Shown piece by piece: positions 44,533 through 52,946 of a DNA stretch of 64,000 nucleotides (position 1 is its first letter; each line of letters begins with the position of its first letter). Both the position numbers and the translations under genes were made by a program. Where the stretch lies: contig CALXML010000004.1 in assembly GCA_944389465.1 (NCBI GenBank), positions 1 to 64,000 of the forward strand. Direction: 5' to 3'. The stretch is from an uncultured Alphaproteobacteria bacterium. GTDB taxonomy: Bacteria > Pseudomonadota > Alphaproteobacteria > Rs-D84. The notes beneath the pieces are model-generated. The model saw nothing but the letters and a program-made list of their open reading frames with translations, ran no database searches and was not told the origin of the DNA.

Positions 44533-45397
44533 ATGCTAAATTCATTCGGTGTTGCATTTCAATTAAAACAGGCACATCAACGTTTAATGCCGCTGCGCGA
44601 CGAATTAATCCATTTAATGCAAATATGCCCTCTACTGTGCCGGCGGGCGCATCCCCACGGGCAATGGCCATACCGCCCGCAAAATTACGACTGGTTGCGG
44701 ATGTTGCAGACAGGAACAAATCCCCTATGCCGCATAAATCCAGAAAAGTTTGCATTTGTGCACCACATTTCAGACCGATTTGCATAACTTCGTTCCATGC
44801 GCGGGTAAATATCAATGCGCGTTCATTTTCACCAGCCGCAGCAATGGAATTATATCCGCATATTAATGCAACAGCATTTTTTCCAACCCCACAAATTTCC
44901 GTACCAACAACATCATTGCTGGGGTTTATGTGCAATAAATGTAACGCCGCCCTGCCCGCGTCAATTGCGCGTGCCGTGCCCGCCAGTGTTGAACCCGTTG
45001 GAATACCACGGGCAACTTCGGCTGCAAATTGTGGACCGGACAGTACGCCAAAATCGGTGACATTTGGTAACTCGTCGGCCATTATTTCTGACATAAAATT
45101 ACCGGTTGTGTTTTCTGCACCCTTGGTACAAATGATAATAGGCTGGTTTTTGTATACATCCTTGGCCTTGTGCAAAGTTTCGCGAAAGAACGCCGCCGGT
45201 GTTACAATTAACCATGTTTCGCATTCCCCGATATTTGCCATATCATTGGTCAATGTAATGTTATCTGGCATTTGTACGCCATCAAAATCCTTGTATCCAC
45301 CATCATAAGACCATAAAACAACATCTGCGCCACCACGTGCGCAAATAATAGCCAGCGCAGTTCCCCACGCGCCTGCACCAATTACACCAATTTTCAT
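44531..45397 (-). CDS. gpsA: Glycerol-3-phosphate dehydrogenase (NAD(P)+)
   Basis: This 288-residue enzyme makes sn-glycerol 3-phosphate for phospholipids. It has the nucleotide-binding GVIGAGAWGTALA, the CTKGAE and LSGPQFAAEVARG motifs, the catalytic-lysine region as CGVGKNAVALICG (the usual form is CGALKN) and LCGIGDLFLSATSATSRN. It is some 40 residues shorter than common GpsA. Its start overlaps the end of the TPR gene by 4 nt. Confidence 0.92.
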   Translation of the reverse strand: MKIGVIGAGAWGTALAIICARGGADVVLWSYDGGYKDFDGVQMPDNITLTNDMANIGECETWLIVTPAAFFRETLHKAKDVYKNQPIIICTKGAENTTGNFMSEIMADELPNVTDFGVLSGPQFAAEVARGIPTGSTLAGTARAIDAGRAALHLLHINPSNDVVGTEICGVGKNAVALICGYNSIAAAGENERALIFTRAWNEVMQIGLKCGAQMQTFLDLCGIGDLFLSATSATSRNFAGGMAIARGDAPAGTVEGIFALNGLIRRAAALNVDVPVLIEMQHRMNLA

Positions 45398-47010
45398 TTT
45401 AAATCCCTTAATTTTTTACGAACCTGTGGGACGATAACCAATCCATCATCAGATAATTCAATTGCACGTGTGTACGCATCGCGTGCCAGATTTTCGTCAC
45501 CAGATGCAACATATAAATCACCCAGTTGTTCAAACAGTGATGAACATGTTGCAGAAACCTCGCCGACACGTTCCAATACATCCAATGCCGGTTCAATTCC
45601 TTCGCGTACAGTAATAACGCGGCCCAACGTATCCCATGCCATTATGCTGGTTGGGTCTTGCTTTACCAATGTCATTGCATAATCATATGCGTTTTCAATT
45701 TCACGCCCCTGTGCGGCCCAAATTTTGGCCTGTAAAGCCATAATTTCACCATCCAGCGGCATTATTTGTGATGCTTCGTGTAAATCGTTTTGTGCATCTT
45801 TTAAATCGTCAAACATATAATATATGTGCGCCCTGCTCTTCATAAAAAAAGCGCGCCCATATTCAGTTATGTTTTCATCATCCAATGCCATATTTACAGT
45901 ACGCAATGCTGCGCGACGGTTACCGTTTTGGACATTATATGCAATTAATTTATTTACCGCCGGCACAAACAGTGGATTTTGTTTTACTGCCTTTTCCAGT
46001 GCCCCGATATCATTATTACTTTCTGCGATTTTCATCACTGCAAACAGATAAAAAGGACTGTCGGATGATATTTTTGAAAAATATTTTTCAAAATCGCCAT
46101 GATTATTATAAAAGAATTGCCCCAGATAATAATTAATTGCATCACTGTTTTTGCCGAAATCAGGACTGCTGACCTGTGCAAAACGTAATAATAACATTGC
46201 CAAATCAGAATACATCATTATTTGTGTGTGTGATACGGTTTGCACCAAACTGAATGCCAATTCATTTTGAATGCCGGAAAACATTTCCCAATCAGGAACA
46301 TCCGCATAATCCAGCATATACATTCCGCCCGCACGTGCGGTAAAATCATCGTGCAGTTTTTGTGCCGCATCATTCAGATTATTATGTTTGTAAAAAGACA
46401 TTACATACAAATAATCGCTGATATTCATAAAATCAACGCGTACCTTGGCAAAATATTCGGCGGCTTTATCAATATCATCAGTTTCAGCATAAATTTGGCC
46501 GGTGATAAAGTTTTGCCATGCCTCGTTCGTGGGTAAATCCTTTATAAATTTAATGGCGTCTTTTTCTTTGCCAATTGCCACAGATGACCATATGCGCAAC
46601 GGTGCGGCCAATGCAGATTCATCCTTTTTATGGCGTTGATACAAATCATCCCATTTGCCCTGTTGTGCCAAATAAGCATCATAAATCAGGCGTGATGCGG
46701 TTGTTTTTTCCTCTTCCAGTACTATGACGCCATCTGGCATACGGCCACTTAAAAAATCGGCTAAAAATTTAGTTGATTGTACAATTGAATAATCAACATC
46801 AGTTAATAAATTGGCGTATTTGGACGCACTGTCAAAATCATTAACGTAAATAGCATGTTGTGCAGCCAAAAAGTTACCGTATTGAGTATCTGGATAAATA
46901 TGTGTTTTTGACGTGTCGGCAATATGGCCGTGATACCATACAGCACCACCAATCACGGCAAGAACTGCAACCAATGCGACACCAATAAATAATGTTTGTG
47001 CTTTTTTCAT
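45394..47010 (-). CDS. Membrane-anchored TPR protein
   Basis: This 538-residue protein has an N-terminal membrane helix (about 8-25) and a long helical periplasmic part with degenerate tetratricopeptide repeats (for example LRTVNMALDDENITEYGRAF, and near the C terminus LFEQLGDLYVASGDENLARD). It probably scaffolds protein complexes in the envelope. No closer assignment is possible. It is co-transcribed with gpsA and divergent from rsmG, with only 26 nt between the two start codons. Confidence 0.8.
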   Translation of the reverse strand: MKKAQTLFIGVALVAVLAVIGGAVWYHGHIADTSKTHIYPDTQYGNFLAAQHAIYVNDFDSASKYANLLTDVDYSIVQSTKFLADFLSGRMPDGVIVLEEEKTTASRLIYDAYLAQQGKWDDLYQRHKKDESALAAPLRIWSSVAIGKEKDAIKFIKDLPTNEAWQNFITGQIYAETDDIDKAAEYFAKVRVDFMNISDYLYVMSFYKHNNLNDAAQKLHDDFTARAGGMYMLDYADVPDWEMFSGIQNELAFSLVQTVSHTQIMMYSDLAMLLLRFAQVSSPDFGKNSDAINYYLGQFFYNNHGDFEKYFSKISSDSPFYLFAVMKIAESNNDIGALEKAVKQNPLFVPAVNKLIAYNVQNGNRRAALRTVNMALDDENITEYGRAFFMKSRAHIYYMFDDLKDAQNDLHEASQIMPLDGEIMALQAKIWAAQGREIENAYDYAMTLVKQDPTSIMAWDTLGRVITVREGIEPALDVLERVGEVSATCSSLFEQLGDLYVASGDENLARDAYTRAIELSDDGLVIVPQVRKKLRDLK

Positions 47011-47036
47011 ACCAAAAATATGCTACAATAATATTT

Positions 47037-47594
47037 ATGAATAATAAAGAGAAATTTGTCCGTTACGCACAAATGTTACGTGATTGGTCGTCGCGTATGA
47101 ATTTGGTCGCGCCCAGCACCCTGAATGATATAGAAAAACGTCATTTCGCGGACAGTGCCCAATTGGCCGATGTTTTGCCGGCAAATGCAAACGTTATTGA
47201 TTTGGGCAGTGGGGCCGGATTCCCCGGTGTTGTTTTGGCAATATTGGGATGGCGTGTTACGTGTACGGAATCTATTGGCAAAAAGGTTGCATTCTTAAAC
47301 GCCGTGCGTGATGAATTAAAATTGGATAATTTAACAATATATCATGGCCGGATTGAAAATTATATCGCCACCCTGCCCCACGATAACAAAACTGTATTTA
47401 CCGCGCGTGCATTTGCACCACTGATAAAAATTTTAGATTACACCGCCAAAACACATTATCCACTTTATCTATTAAAAGGTCGGGAAATACCGGCTGAAAT
47501 TGATGTTGCGCGTCGTAAATATAAATTTAGTTATAAATTAATTCCATCCAAAACCGGTGATGGGTATATAATTATTGTTCAAAAAGGCCGGTAA
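47037..47594 (+). CDS. rsmG: 16S rRNA m7G527 methyltransferase
   Basis: This 185-residue class I methyltransferase (GidB) modifies G527 of 16S rRNA. It has NLVAPSTLNDIEKRHFADSA, the SAM motif IDLGSGAGFPGVV and CTESIGKKVAFLNAV. The start is set at the ATG of MNNKEKFVRYA at 47037; TACAAT ends 7 nt before it, so the mRNA is probably leaderless. In many alphaproteobacteria rsmG directly precedes parA; here an opposite-strand gene sits between. Confidence 0.93.
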   Translation: MNNKEKFVRYAQMLRDWSSRMNLVAPSTLNDIEKRHFADSAQLADVLPANANVIDLGSGAGFPGVVLAILGWRVTCTESIGKKVAFLNAVRDELKLDNLTIYHGRIENYIATLPHDNKTVFTARAFAPLIKILDYTAKTHYPLYLLKGREIPAEIDVARRKYKFSYKLIPSKTGDGYIIIVQKGR

Positions 47595-47626
47595 TTTCAT
47601 ATGAAATAATAAATAACCATATGATA

Positions 47627-48553
47627 TTAGCGTGTTTTTACACTTGCAAATAAATATGCGTTTTTGCCGGTAATTTGTTGTATAACAGAATCTGTTGCAT
47701 GCAGTAATTTTTCTTTTTGTGTTTGACTGGCATTATCCCATATGTTTACATCGCCGTTCAATGATTCAAATTGCCACAGCGGCCCCCATAAATTAAATTC
47801 AGGATAAAAGCAAAGTGTTTGCTGTATTTTGCACATATCGTTTGTGATATACCGGTTCGGTATTGTGTGCAACATTGCTTCTTTGATTGTTGTTTTGTAC
47901 AGTCCGCGATTTGTTTCAGCCAAAAATCGTTCTGTGGCGCATTGCATAATAATGTCCGCCAGTTTTGGGTTGTTGAAATCCAGTGGCCATTTTAATTTAT
48001 CACGTAATGCAATATTTGTGATTAAACGGTCCGCCTTTTTAATAAAAGGTTTACGTGTGGGAAACGCGTGCCCCGTTTGATAACGGTAATCCAGTGCCTC
48101 TATTATTTCGGCGGCGGGTGCAATAATTTCGTTTTGGCTGGCGATTCGTCCGCGGATAATGGGCGAATAATGCCAAATGTTTTTTGTTAATATTGCTTTG
48201 CGGGCATGTTCAATCTCGTGCCGGCGTACCAGTGGTATTTGCAGATTATTTGTTTCACAGAAAGATATCGTTCGTTGGGTGGAACTGGCCGGCTTTAAAT
48301 AATTGATTTTTATTATACCGTCATGTGGCATAAAAACACCGGCCGCAATAATTGTACGATTTGCCAGCATTTCATCCGTAATCAGAACTGTATCTGTTTG
48401 TGTGCGAATACTTGTATTAATATACTTTATATTTATACTGGTATTTACCGGCTTTTTCGTGTGTTTATTTCCGGTAAAATTATGTAAATATGCGCCCGTT
48501 CCAAAGCCCATAATAAACGTTGCTGTTAAAAAATAGAGTGTTTTGAAAGTCAT
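47627..48553 (-). CDS. Exported protein with HExxH motif
   Basis: This 308-residue protein has an N-terminal hydrophobic signal or anchor (about 5-23) and RRHEIEHARKA, an HExxH motif at 112-116, in a mostly helical chain. Two cysteines lie near the C terminus. The motif suggests a zinc peptidase, but I cannot place it in a family. It lies between rsmG and parA on the opposite strand. The ATG at 48553 is chosen because its promoter ends 6 nt upstream; an in-frame TTG at 48571 would lie within the promoter. Confidence 0.65.
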   Translation of the reverse strand: MTFKTLYFLTATFIMGFGTGAYLHNFTGNKHTKKPVNTSINIKYINTSIRTQTDTVLITDEMLANRTIIAAGVFMPHDGIIKINYLKPASSTQRTISFCETNNLQIPLVRRHEIEHARKAILTKNIWHYSPIIRGRIASQNEIIAPAAEIIEALDYRYQTGHAFPTRKPFIKKADRLITNIALRDKLKWPLDFNNPKLADIIMQCATERFLAETNRGLYKTTIKEAMLHTIPNRYITNDMCKIQQTLCFYPEFNLWGPLWQFESLNGDVNIWDNASQTQKEKLLHATDSVIQQITGKNAYLFASVKTR

Positions 48554-48559
48554 ACAGGT

Positions 48560-48587
48560 ATAATAATCCAAAATATATTTTTGTCAA
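48560..48587 (-). promoter_or_regulatory. Promoter of the HExxH gene, leaderless type
   Basis: On the minus strand a consensus TTGACA (48582-48587) and TATTAT (48560-48565) with a 16-bp spacer; six nt (ACCTGT) precede the ATG. Confidence 0.6.
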
Positions 48588-48730
48588 TCTGTTTGTATTT
48601 CATATGAAATAACATTTATTATATTGATAACAGTTGATTTTTTATTTTGTAAATATAATTGACTTGACCGAATCGGTGGATTTATTCTATTTATTGTAAT
48701 GTTAAAGAATTAATTTAATGGACGGGATAA

Positions 48731-49504
48731 ATGGTACAAATTATTGCATTTGCAAATCAAAAGGGTGGGGTTGGTAAAACAACAACTGCCATAAATTTGG
48801 GTGCGTCGTTGGCCGCAATTAAAAAGCGCGTTTTGTTGGTTGATTTGGATTCACAGGGCAATGCCAGTACGGGGTTGGGCTTTGTGCGTGCCGCACATCC
48901 GCAAAGTGTGTACGGTGTAATTATGGGCACGGCGAATGCTGCTGATAATATTTTAACAACATCTGTGCCTGAATTGCATTTGATGCCATCGTCAATGGCG
49001 TTGGCTGGGGCCGAAGTTGACCTGTTGGATATGGAACATCGTGAATACAGATTGCGTGATGCATTAATGCCACTGTATGATTATTATGATTATATCTTGT
49101 TGGATTGTCCGCCGGCATTGGGATTTTTAACATTAAATGCGCTAACAACTGCAAACAATGTCATAATTCCGCTGCAGTGTGAATTTTTTGCACTGGAAGG
49201 TATCAGTCACTTAATAAATTCAATTCGTGAAATAAAGAACAAGTGGAATCCAGAACTGGAAATTTTGGGTGTTTTATTAACAATGTATGATAAAAGATAT
49301 GCATTAACCCGTGATGCAGAAAATGATGTTCGTAACACATTTGGGGATTCTGTTTTTAAAACAGTTGTGCCGCGTAATGTTCGCGTGTCCGAAGCCCCCA
49401 GTCATGGCAAGCCTGCATTATTTTATGATTTTAATTCATCCGGCGCACAGGCATATTTGCGTGTCGCGACCGAGGTTGTTGAACGTTTAGAACAGGGGGA
49501 TTAA
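48731..49504 (+). CDS. parA: Chromosome partitioning ATPase ParA
   Basis: This 257-residue ATPase moves origin regions to the poles with ParB. It has the deviant Walker A KGGVGKTTTAIN near residue 11, LLVDLDSQGNASTGLG and LLDCPPALG. Full length. It is followed by parB after 3 nt. No complete parS site (TGTTTCACGTGAAACA) was seen in the window. parAB normally lie close to the origin. Confidence 0.97.
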   Translation: MVQIIAFANQKGGVGKTTTAINLGASLAAIKKRVLLVDLDSQGNASTGLGFVRAAHPQSVYGVIMGTANAADNILTTSVPELHLMPSSMALAGAEVDLLDMEHREYRLRDALMPLYDYYDYILLDCPPALGFLTLNALTTANNVIIPLQCEFFALEGISHLINSIREIKNKWNPELEILGVLLTMYDKRYALTRDAENDVRNTFGDSVFKTVVPRNVRVSEAPSHGKPALFYDFNSSGAQAYLRVATEVVERLEQGD

Positions 49505-49507
49505 GAT

Positions 49508-50386
49508 ATGTCAAAATTTGGATTGGGACGTGGTTTGGCCGATTTAAAACAAGAAATGGGAAATATCCCAGATATATCCATATTAACCGGTGCTGAACGT
49601 GTTGTTGTAAAGCAAATACCCTTGGCGCAAATTGGGGCAAATCCGGACCAGCCACGTAAAACATTTACTGAATCAGAATTGTCTGATTTGGCGGCATCTA
49701 TTAAGGAAAAGGGCGTTTTACAACCGATTTTATTACGTGCGGTCAGTGGGCGTCCATATATGTATGAAATCGTTGCGGGTGAACGTCGTTGGCGGGCCAG
49801 TAAATTGGCGGGGCTGACCGAAATTCCGGCGTTGGTAAAGCAGTTAACAAATGAAAATGCAATGGAAATTGCATTGATTGAAAATGTACAGCGCGAAAAT
49901 TTAAACCCAATAGAGGAATCAAATGCGTATAAAAATCTGATGGAAAAATGCGGTTACGAATTGTCCGATGTTTCGCGTTTAATTGGTAAATCAGAAAGTT
50001 ATATCAGAAACATTATGCGTTTGGATTCTTTGCCGGCGGATGTAAAGCATATGGTGGAGCAGGGCGATATATCCGCATCACACGCGCGCACAATTGCCGT
50101 GGCGGAAAATCCGACTGAATTGGCGCATAAAATTATTGATAATAATTTGTCTGTTGCGGAAACAGAAAAAATGGTTCGTGACACTGCACGCCGCCAAACC
50201 AGTCGCGCATACAATGCCAAAACAATAGACGCACAAACGGTGCATGACATTGAATCAAAAATATCAACAGTATTGGGCGTGAATGCCAAACTGCGTGAAA
50301 AGCGGGGCGGGGCAGGGCAAATAATTTTAAATTTTGCCACACGTATGCAATTGCATGATTTGGTTGAAAAATTAACCAGCAAATAA
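49508..50386 (+). CDS. parB: Chromosome partitioning protein ParB
   Basis: This 292-residue CTPase binds parS and spreads on DNA. It starts with GLGRGLADL, and has the CTP/ParA region YEIVAGERRWRASKLAG, ALIENVQRENLNPIEESNAY, the helix-turn-helix SDVSRLIGKSESYIRN and a C-terminal dimerisation helix. It is the last gene of its operon and is followed by two terminators. Confidence 0.97.
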   Translation: MSKFGLGRGLADLKQEMGNIPDISILTGAERVVVKQIPLAQIGANPDQPRKTFTESELSDLAASIKEKGVLQPILLRAVSGRPYMYEIVAGERRWRASKLAGLTEIPALVKQLTNENAMEIALIENVQRENLNPIEESNAYKNLMEKCGYELSDVSRLIGKSESYIRNIMRLDSLPADVKHMVEQGDISASHARTIAVAENPTELAHKIIDNNLSVAETEKMVRDTARRQTSRAYNAKTIDAQTVHDIESKISTVLGVNAKLREKRGGAGQIILNFATRMQLHDLVEKLTSK

Positions 50387-50391
50387 TATAT

Positions 50392-50419
50392 AAAAATGCC
50401 GGCATTTACCGGCATTTTT
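50392..50419. terminator. parB terminator
   Basis: AAAAATGCCGG-CATTTA-CCGGCATTTTT. Confidence 0.85.
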
Positions 50420-50450
50420 ATTGATACAGGAAATCGGATAAAAAATAACA

Positions 50451-50480
50451 AAAAAACACCGGCAATTGCCGGTGTTTTTT
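50451..50480. terminator. pal terminator, symmetric
   Basis: AAAAAACACCGG-CAATTG-CCGGTGTTTTTT between convergent parB and pal; 31 nt from the parB terminator. Confidence 0.85.
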
Positions 50481-50498
50481 GTATATATTTTACAACAA

Positions 50499-50915
50499 TT
50501 ATTTAACTGTTGTTGTGGCGTTACGGTTATATTTCCAAACTTCTTCACCAGTACCCTTGACCAATGGGCGTTCTTTACCGTATGAAATTGTGGAAATACG
50601 TGCGGAATCAATACCGTCGTTAACCAATACTTCCTTGGCTGCGTTTGCACGACGTGCGCCCAAAGCCAAGTTGTATTCTGTTGAACCACGTTCGTCGCAG
50701 TTACCAGCAATTTGGATTTTAACATCTTCGTGATTCTTCATATACAGTGCCTGACCCAACAGGTTGTCACGTGCATCATCAGAAATTTCAGATGAATTAA
50801 ACGCAAAGAATACGCGTTGTTCATTCAAATCAGCCGGTTCAACGATTGTAGAACCACCACAGGCGGCCAACAAACCTGCAACCCCAGCCAACATAGCAAA
50901 GTTTTTTATTTTCAT
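50499..50915 (-). CDS. pal: Peptidoglycan-associated lipoprotein Pal
   Basis: This 138-residue lipoprotein has a signal with lipobox LLAAC (Cys19) and an OmpA-like peptidoglycan-binding domain: FNSSEISDDARDNLLGQALY, IAGNCDERGSTEYNLALGARRANAA and YGKERPLV. Pal ties the outer membrane to the wall and works with the Tol system at division. AAGGGAG precedes the ATG. The tol genes are not adjacent; the gene stands alone. Confidence 0.95.
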   Translation of the reverse strand: MKIKNFAMLAGVAGLLAACGGSTIVEPADLNEQRVFFAFNSSEISDDARDNLLGQALYMKNHEDVKIQIAGNCDERGSTEYNLALGARRANAAKEVLVNDGIDSARISTISYGKERPLVKGTGEEVWKYNRNATTTVK

Positions 50916-50993
50916 GAAAATACTCCCTTGAGTTTCTGTTACTCGTGTTCTATTTTAGAATAAAAGGTTTGAAAAATCAAGGGAAAAGGCTTT

Positions 50994-51791
50994 ATGAACA
51001 ACTGTGATTTAAGTGATTTAGTATTATCGGGTGTGCAATGGGAAATATCAGATACACCATTGATGTTGGCGGCCGCAACGCGCGCCGCAACCGTATCTGG
51101 GGCGGGGCAAACATCTGGGCCGCATCAAACCGCCACAACCACTGGTAATGTGGGGCGTACACAAACATCAATTGTGCCACCAATTGCGCCACAACAGGCC
51201 ATTTCCATTGAAACAGTTAAATCAATGGCGGCGCGTCCTGCGAATATGTCTGCGTTGTGCAGAATGATTTCTGAATTTAATCATCCTTTGCGGGGTGGGG
51301 CAACAAATGTTGTTTTGCCGCATATTGCGCCAAACCCGAATGGTTTAGTTATTATAACAGACATCCCCAGTGGGGATGATGATGCGTCTGGCGCAATTTT
51401 ATCGGGTGCGGCGGGCGAATTATTGGATAAAATGTTGACGGCAATAGGATTGTCGCGTGAAAACGTGTCCATTGTGCCACTGGTATTTTGGCGCACCCCC
51501 GGCGGACGCACACCAACACGTGCAGAACTGGATTTGGCACATCCATTTGTGGCCAGAATATTGGAAATGTTAAATCCGCGCTTTGTTTTAACACTGGGCA
51601 CATTGGCGGCGTCTGAAACAGCAAATGTTCAACTGCCACGTGCGCATGGTATGACAACGGTTTTGGAAAATGGTGTAACAGTAATGCCAATTTATCATCC
51701 GAATTATTTGATGCTGAAACCGGCTGCCAAACGCGATGCATGGACCGCATTGCAAATATTGCAAAATTTGTTGAAAAGTGTTGACAAATAG
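50994..51791 (+). CDS. Uracil-DNA glycosylase family 4-like protein without Fe-S cysteines
   Basis: This 265-residue protein matches family 4-type uracil-DNA glycosylases: the catalytic loop LVIITDIPSGDDDASGAI (the usual form is GEAPGxxED), LLDKMLTAIGLSRENVSI, the PxGRTPT motif as PGGRTPTRAELDLAHPF, LTLGTLAASE and the DNA-binding IYHPNYLM. The cluster cysteines of the family are absent: only two cysteines are in the mature chain (one near residue 4 and one at SALCRM). A 50-residue low-complexity N-terminal part precedes the domain. It should remove uracil from DNA if the changed motif 1 (DIPSG) is active. Confidence 0.78.
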   Translation: MNNCDLSDLVLSGVQWEISDTPLMLAAATRAATVSGAGQTSGPHQTATTTGNVGRTQTSIVPPIAPQQAISIETVKSMAARPANMSALCRMISEFNHPLRGGATNVVLPHIAPNPNGLVIITDIPSGDDDASGAILSGAAGELLDKMLTAIGLSRENVSIVPLVFWRTPGGRTPTRAELDLAHPFVARILEMLNPRFVLTLGTLAASETANVQLPRAHGMTTVLENGVTVMPIYHPNYLMLKPAAKRDAWTALQILQNLLKSVDK

Positions 51792-51828
51792 ATAATAATT
51801 TTACGTAAGTTATTAAAAGGAGTATACA

Positions 51829-52383
51829 ATTAAACCGCAATTTAACCGTGATAATCGTCGGGATACGGGACCGCGCATAAACAATCGGATTTTTGCAAAA
51901 TCTGTTCAGGTAATTGATGAAAACGGCCAAAATTTGGGCGTAATGCCAACATCTAATGCGTTACAGATGGCGGCGGACGCGGGATTGGATTTGGTGGAAA
52001 TCAGTTCAAATGGCACAACGCCAATTGCCAAAATAATGGATTATGGTAAATATAAATACGAACAGAAAAAACGTGCGTCCGAGGCCCGAAAAAATCAAAA
52101 AACAGTTGAAATGAAAGAGGTTTGGGTTAAACCGTTCATAGAAGAAAATGACCTGAACATCAAAATGAAGAAAGTGTTTGAATTTCTGGGCGACGGTAAC
52201 AAGGTAAAGGTTGCAGTTATGACCCGTGGTTCAAAAAAAGTTCTGGCACGTGGCAAGGATGCAGTCCCAGAATTATTTGCCCGCATTATGGAAATTGTTG
52301 GCGACCGTGGGACATTGGAATCTAAATCCAAGCCAGACGAACGAACAAAATCAATAATAATTGCACCAACCCGTGCAAAATAA
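51829..52383 (+). CDS. infC: Translation initiation factor IF-3, ATT start codon
   Basis: IF-3 keeps ribosomal subunits apart and checks start codons. The reading frame begins with ATT at 51829, preceded by AAAAGGAG with a 6-nt spacer, and gives 184 residues starting (M)KPQFNRDNRRDTGPRINNRI, the usual IF-3 N terminus; the first in-frame ATG at 51934 would remove 35 conserved residues. It has the N-terminal domain to about 75, then a lysine-rich linker and the C-terminal domain (EVWVKPFIEENDLNIKMKK). The rare start lets IF-3 repress its own synthesis, as in E. coli. rpmI-rplT are elsewhere. Confidence 0.95.
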   Translation: MKPQFNRDNRRDTGPRINNRIFAKSVQVIDENGQNLGVMPTSNALQMAADAGLDLVEISSNGTTPIAKIMDYGKYKYEQKKRASEARKNQKTVEMKEVWVKPFIEENDLNIKMKKVFEFLGDGNKVKVAVMTRGSKKVLARGKDAVPELFARIMEIVGDRGTLESKSKPDERTKSIIIAPTRAK

Positions 52384-52388
52384 TAACT

Positions 52389-52410
52389 GGGGCGCTTGCC
52401 CCGTTTTTGT
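52389..52410 (+). terminator. infC terminator
   Basis: GGGGC-GCTT-GCCCC followed by GT5. Confidence 0.8.
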
Positions 52411-52522
52411 TACTGGTAATTCGTGATTTTTTTATGCATGTGTCGCTCGGGTACTGCGTACCCTGTGCGTATTCTCGGTATTTGTTCAAACCGCGCTGTC
52501 GCTTGTTTTCACATACTCGGAT

Positions 52523-52627
52523 TCATTGCGAGCAAAGCGAAGCAATCCAGTTAATATAAACTTATTTGCGTCAGCAAATACATTACTATAGATTGCCACG
52601 GTCGGGCTGCGCCCTCCCTCGCAATGA
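52523..52627. repeat. 105-bp palindromic element with terminal inverted repeats
   Basis: TCATTGCGAG (52523-52532) and CTCGCAATGA (52618-52627) are inverted, as are GCAATC (52542) and GATTGC (52591) inside them. The AGCAAAGCGAAGCAATCCA stretch resembles small palindromic repeats found dispersed in many bacterial genomes (recall, not a search). The 52411-52522 part before it holds a GGGTAC-TGC-GTACCC hairpin and no ORF. Confidence 0.6.
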
Positions 52628-52630
52628 CAA

Positions 52631-52640
52631 GGGGGGGGGG
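52631..52640. repeat. G10 homopolymer
   Basis: Ten consecutive G on the plus strand, 17 nt downstream of the stop of the exported protein gene on the minus strand. It is a slippage-prone tract, but it lies outside the coding sequence. Confidence 0.8.
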
Positions 52641-52656
52641 ACACAGTATGACGTGC

Positions 52657-52935
52657 TTATTCCAGTGGACAGGCGACAGTATATTCGTATGTTCCAGATT
52701 CGTCAATATATTGGGTGTTTGCCGGTGCATACATAATGCATGAACCGGCGGGTGACGCCACCAAACAACTGTCCGCCGTACCGGTGGATGTATATCCGGT
52801 GGGACACGAACCGTCCGCAATTGTCATATATTCTTCTTCTATCGCGACATAACCCGATGGGCACGATGTGGACGGTGCGATGGCAAATGCACCAACCGGC
52901 GTAATTACCATAATTAAAACCGATATTCGTTTCAT
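52657..52935 (-). CDS. Small exported cysteine-containing protein
   Basis: This 92-residue protein has a signal peptide (about 1-18, ending GAFA) and a short mature chain with CPSGY and CPTGY repeats, each preceded by an EEEYMTIADGS-like stretch, and six cysteines in total. A run of seven G (the ribosome binding site) lies just before the ATG. It begins 11 nt after the stop of the previous exported protein, so both are under the copy 2 leader RNA. No family is recognised. Confidence 0.7.
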   Translation of the reverse strand: MKRISVLIMVITPVGAFAIAPSTSCPSGYVAIEEEYMTIADGSCPTGYTSTGTADSCLVASPAGSCIMYAPANTQYIDESGTYEYTVACPLE

Positions 52936-52946
52936 ATCCCCCCCGT

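Noticed and set aside
52551-52820. An alternative minus-strand frame crossing the G10 tract that could be phase-variable
   Set aside because: The frame has no signal peptide or ribosome binding site and overlaps the better-supported exported protein gene, whose stop codon precedes the tract.
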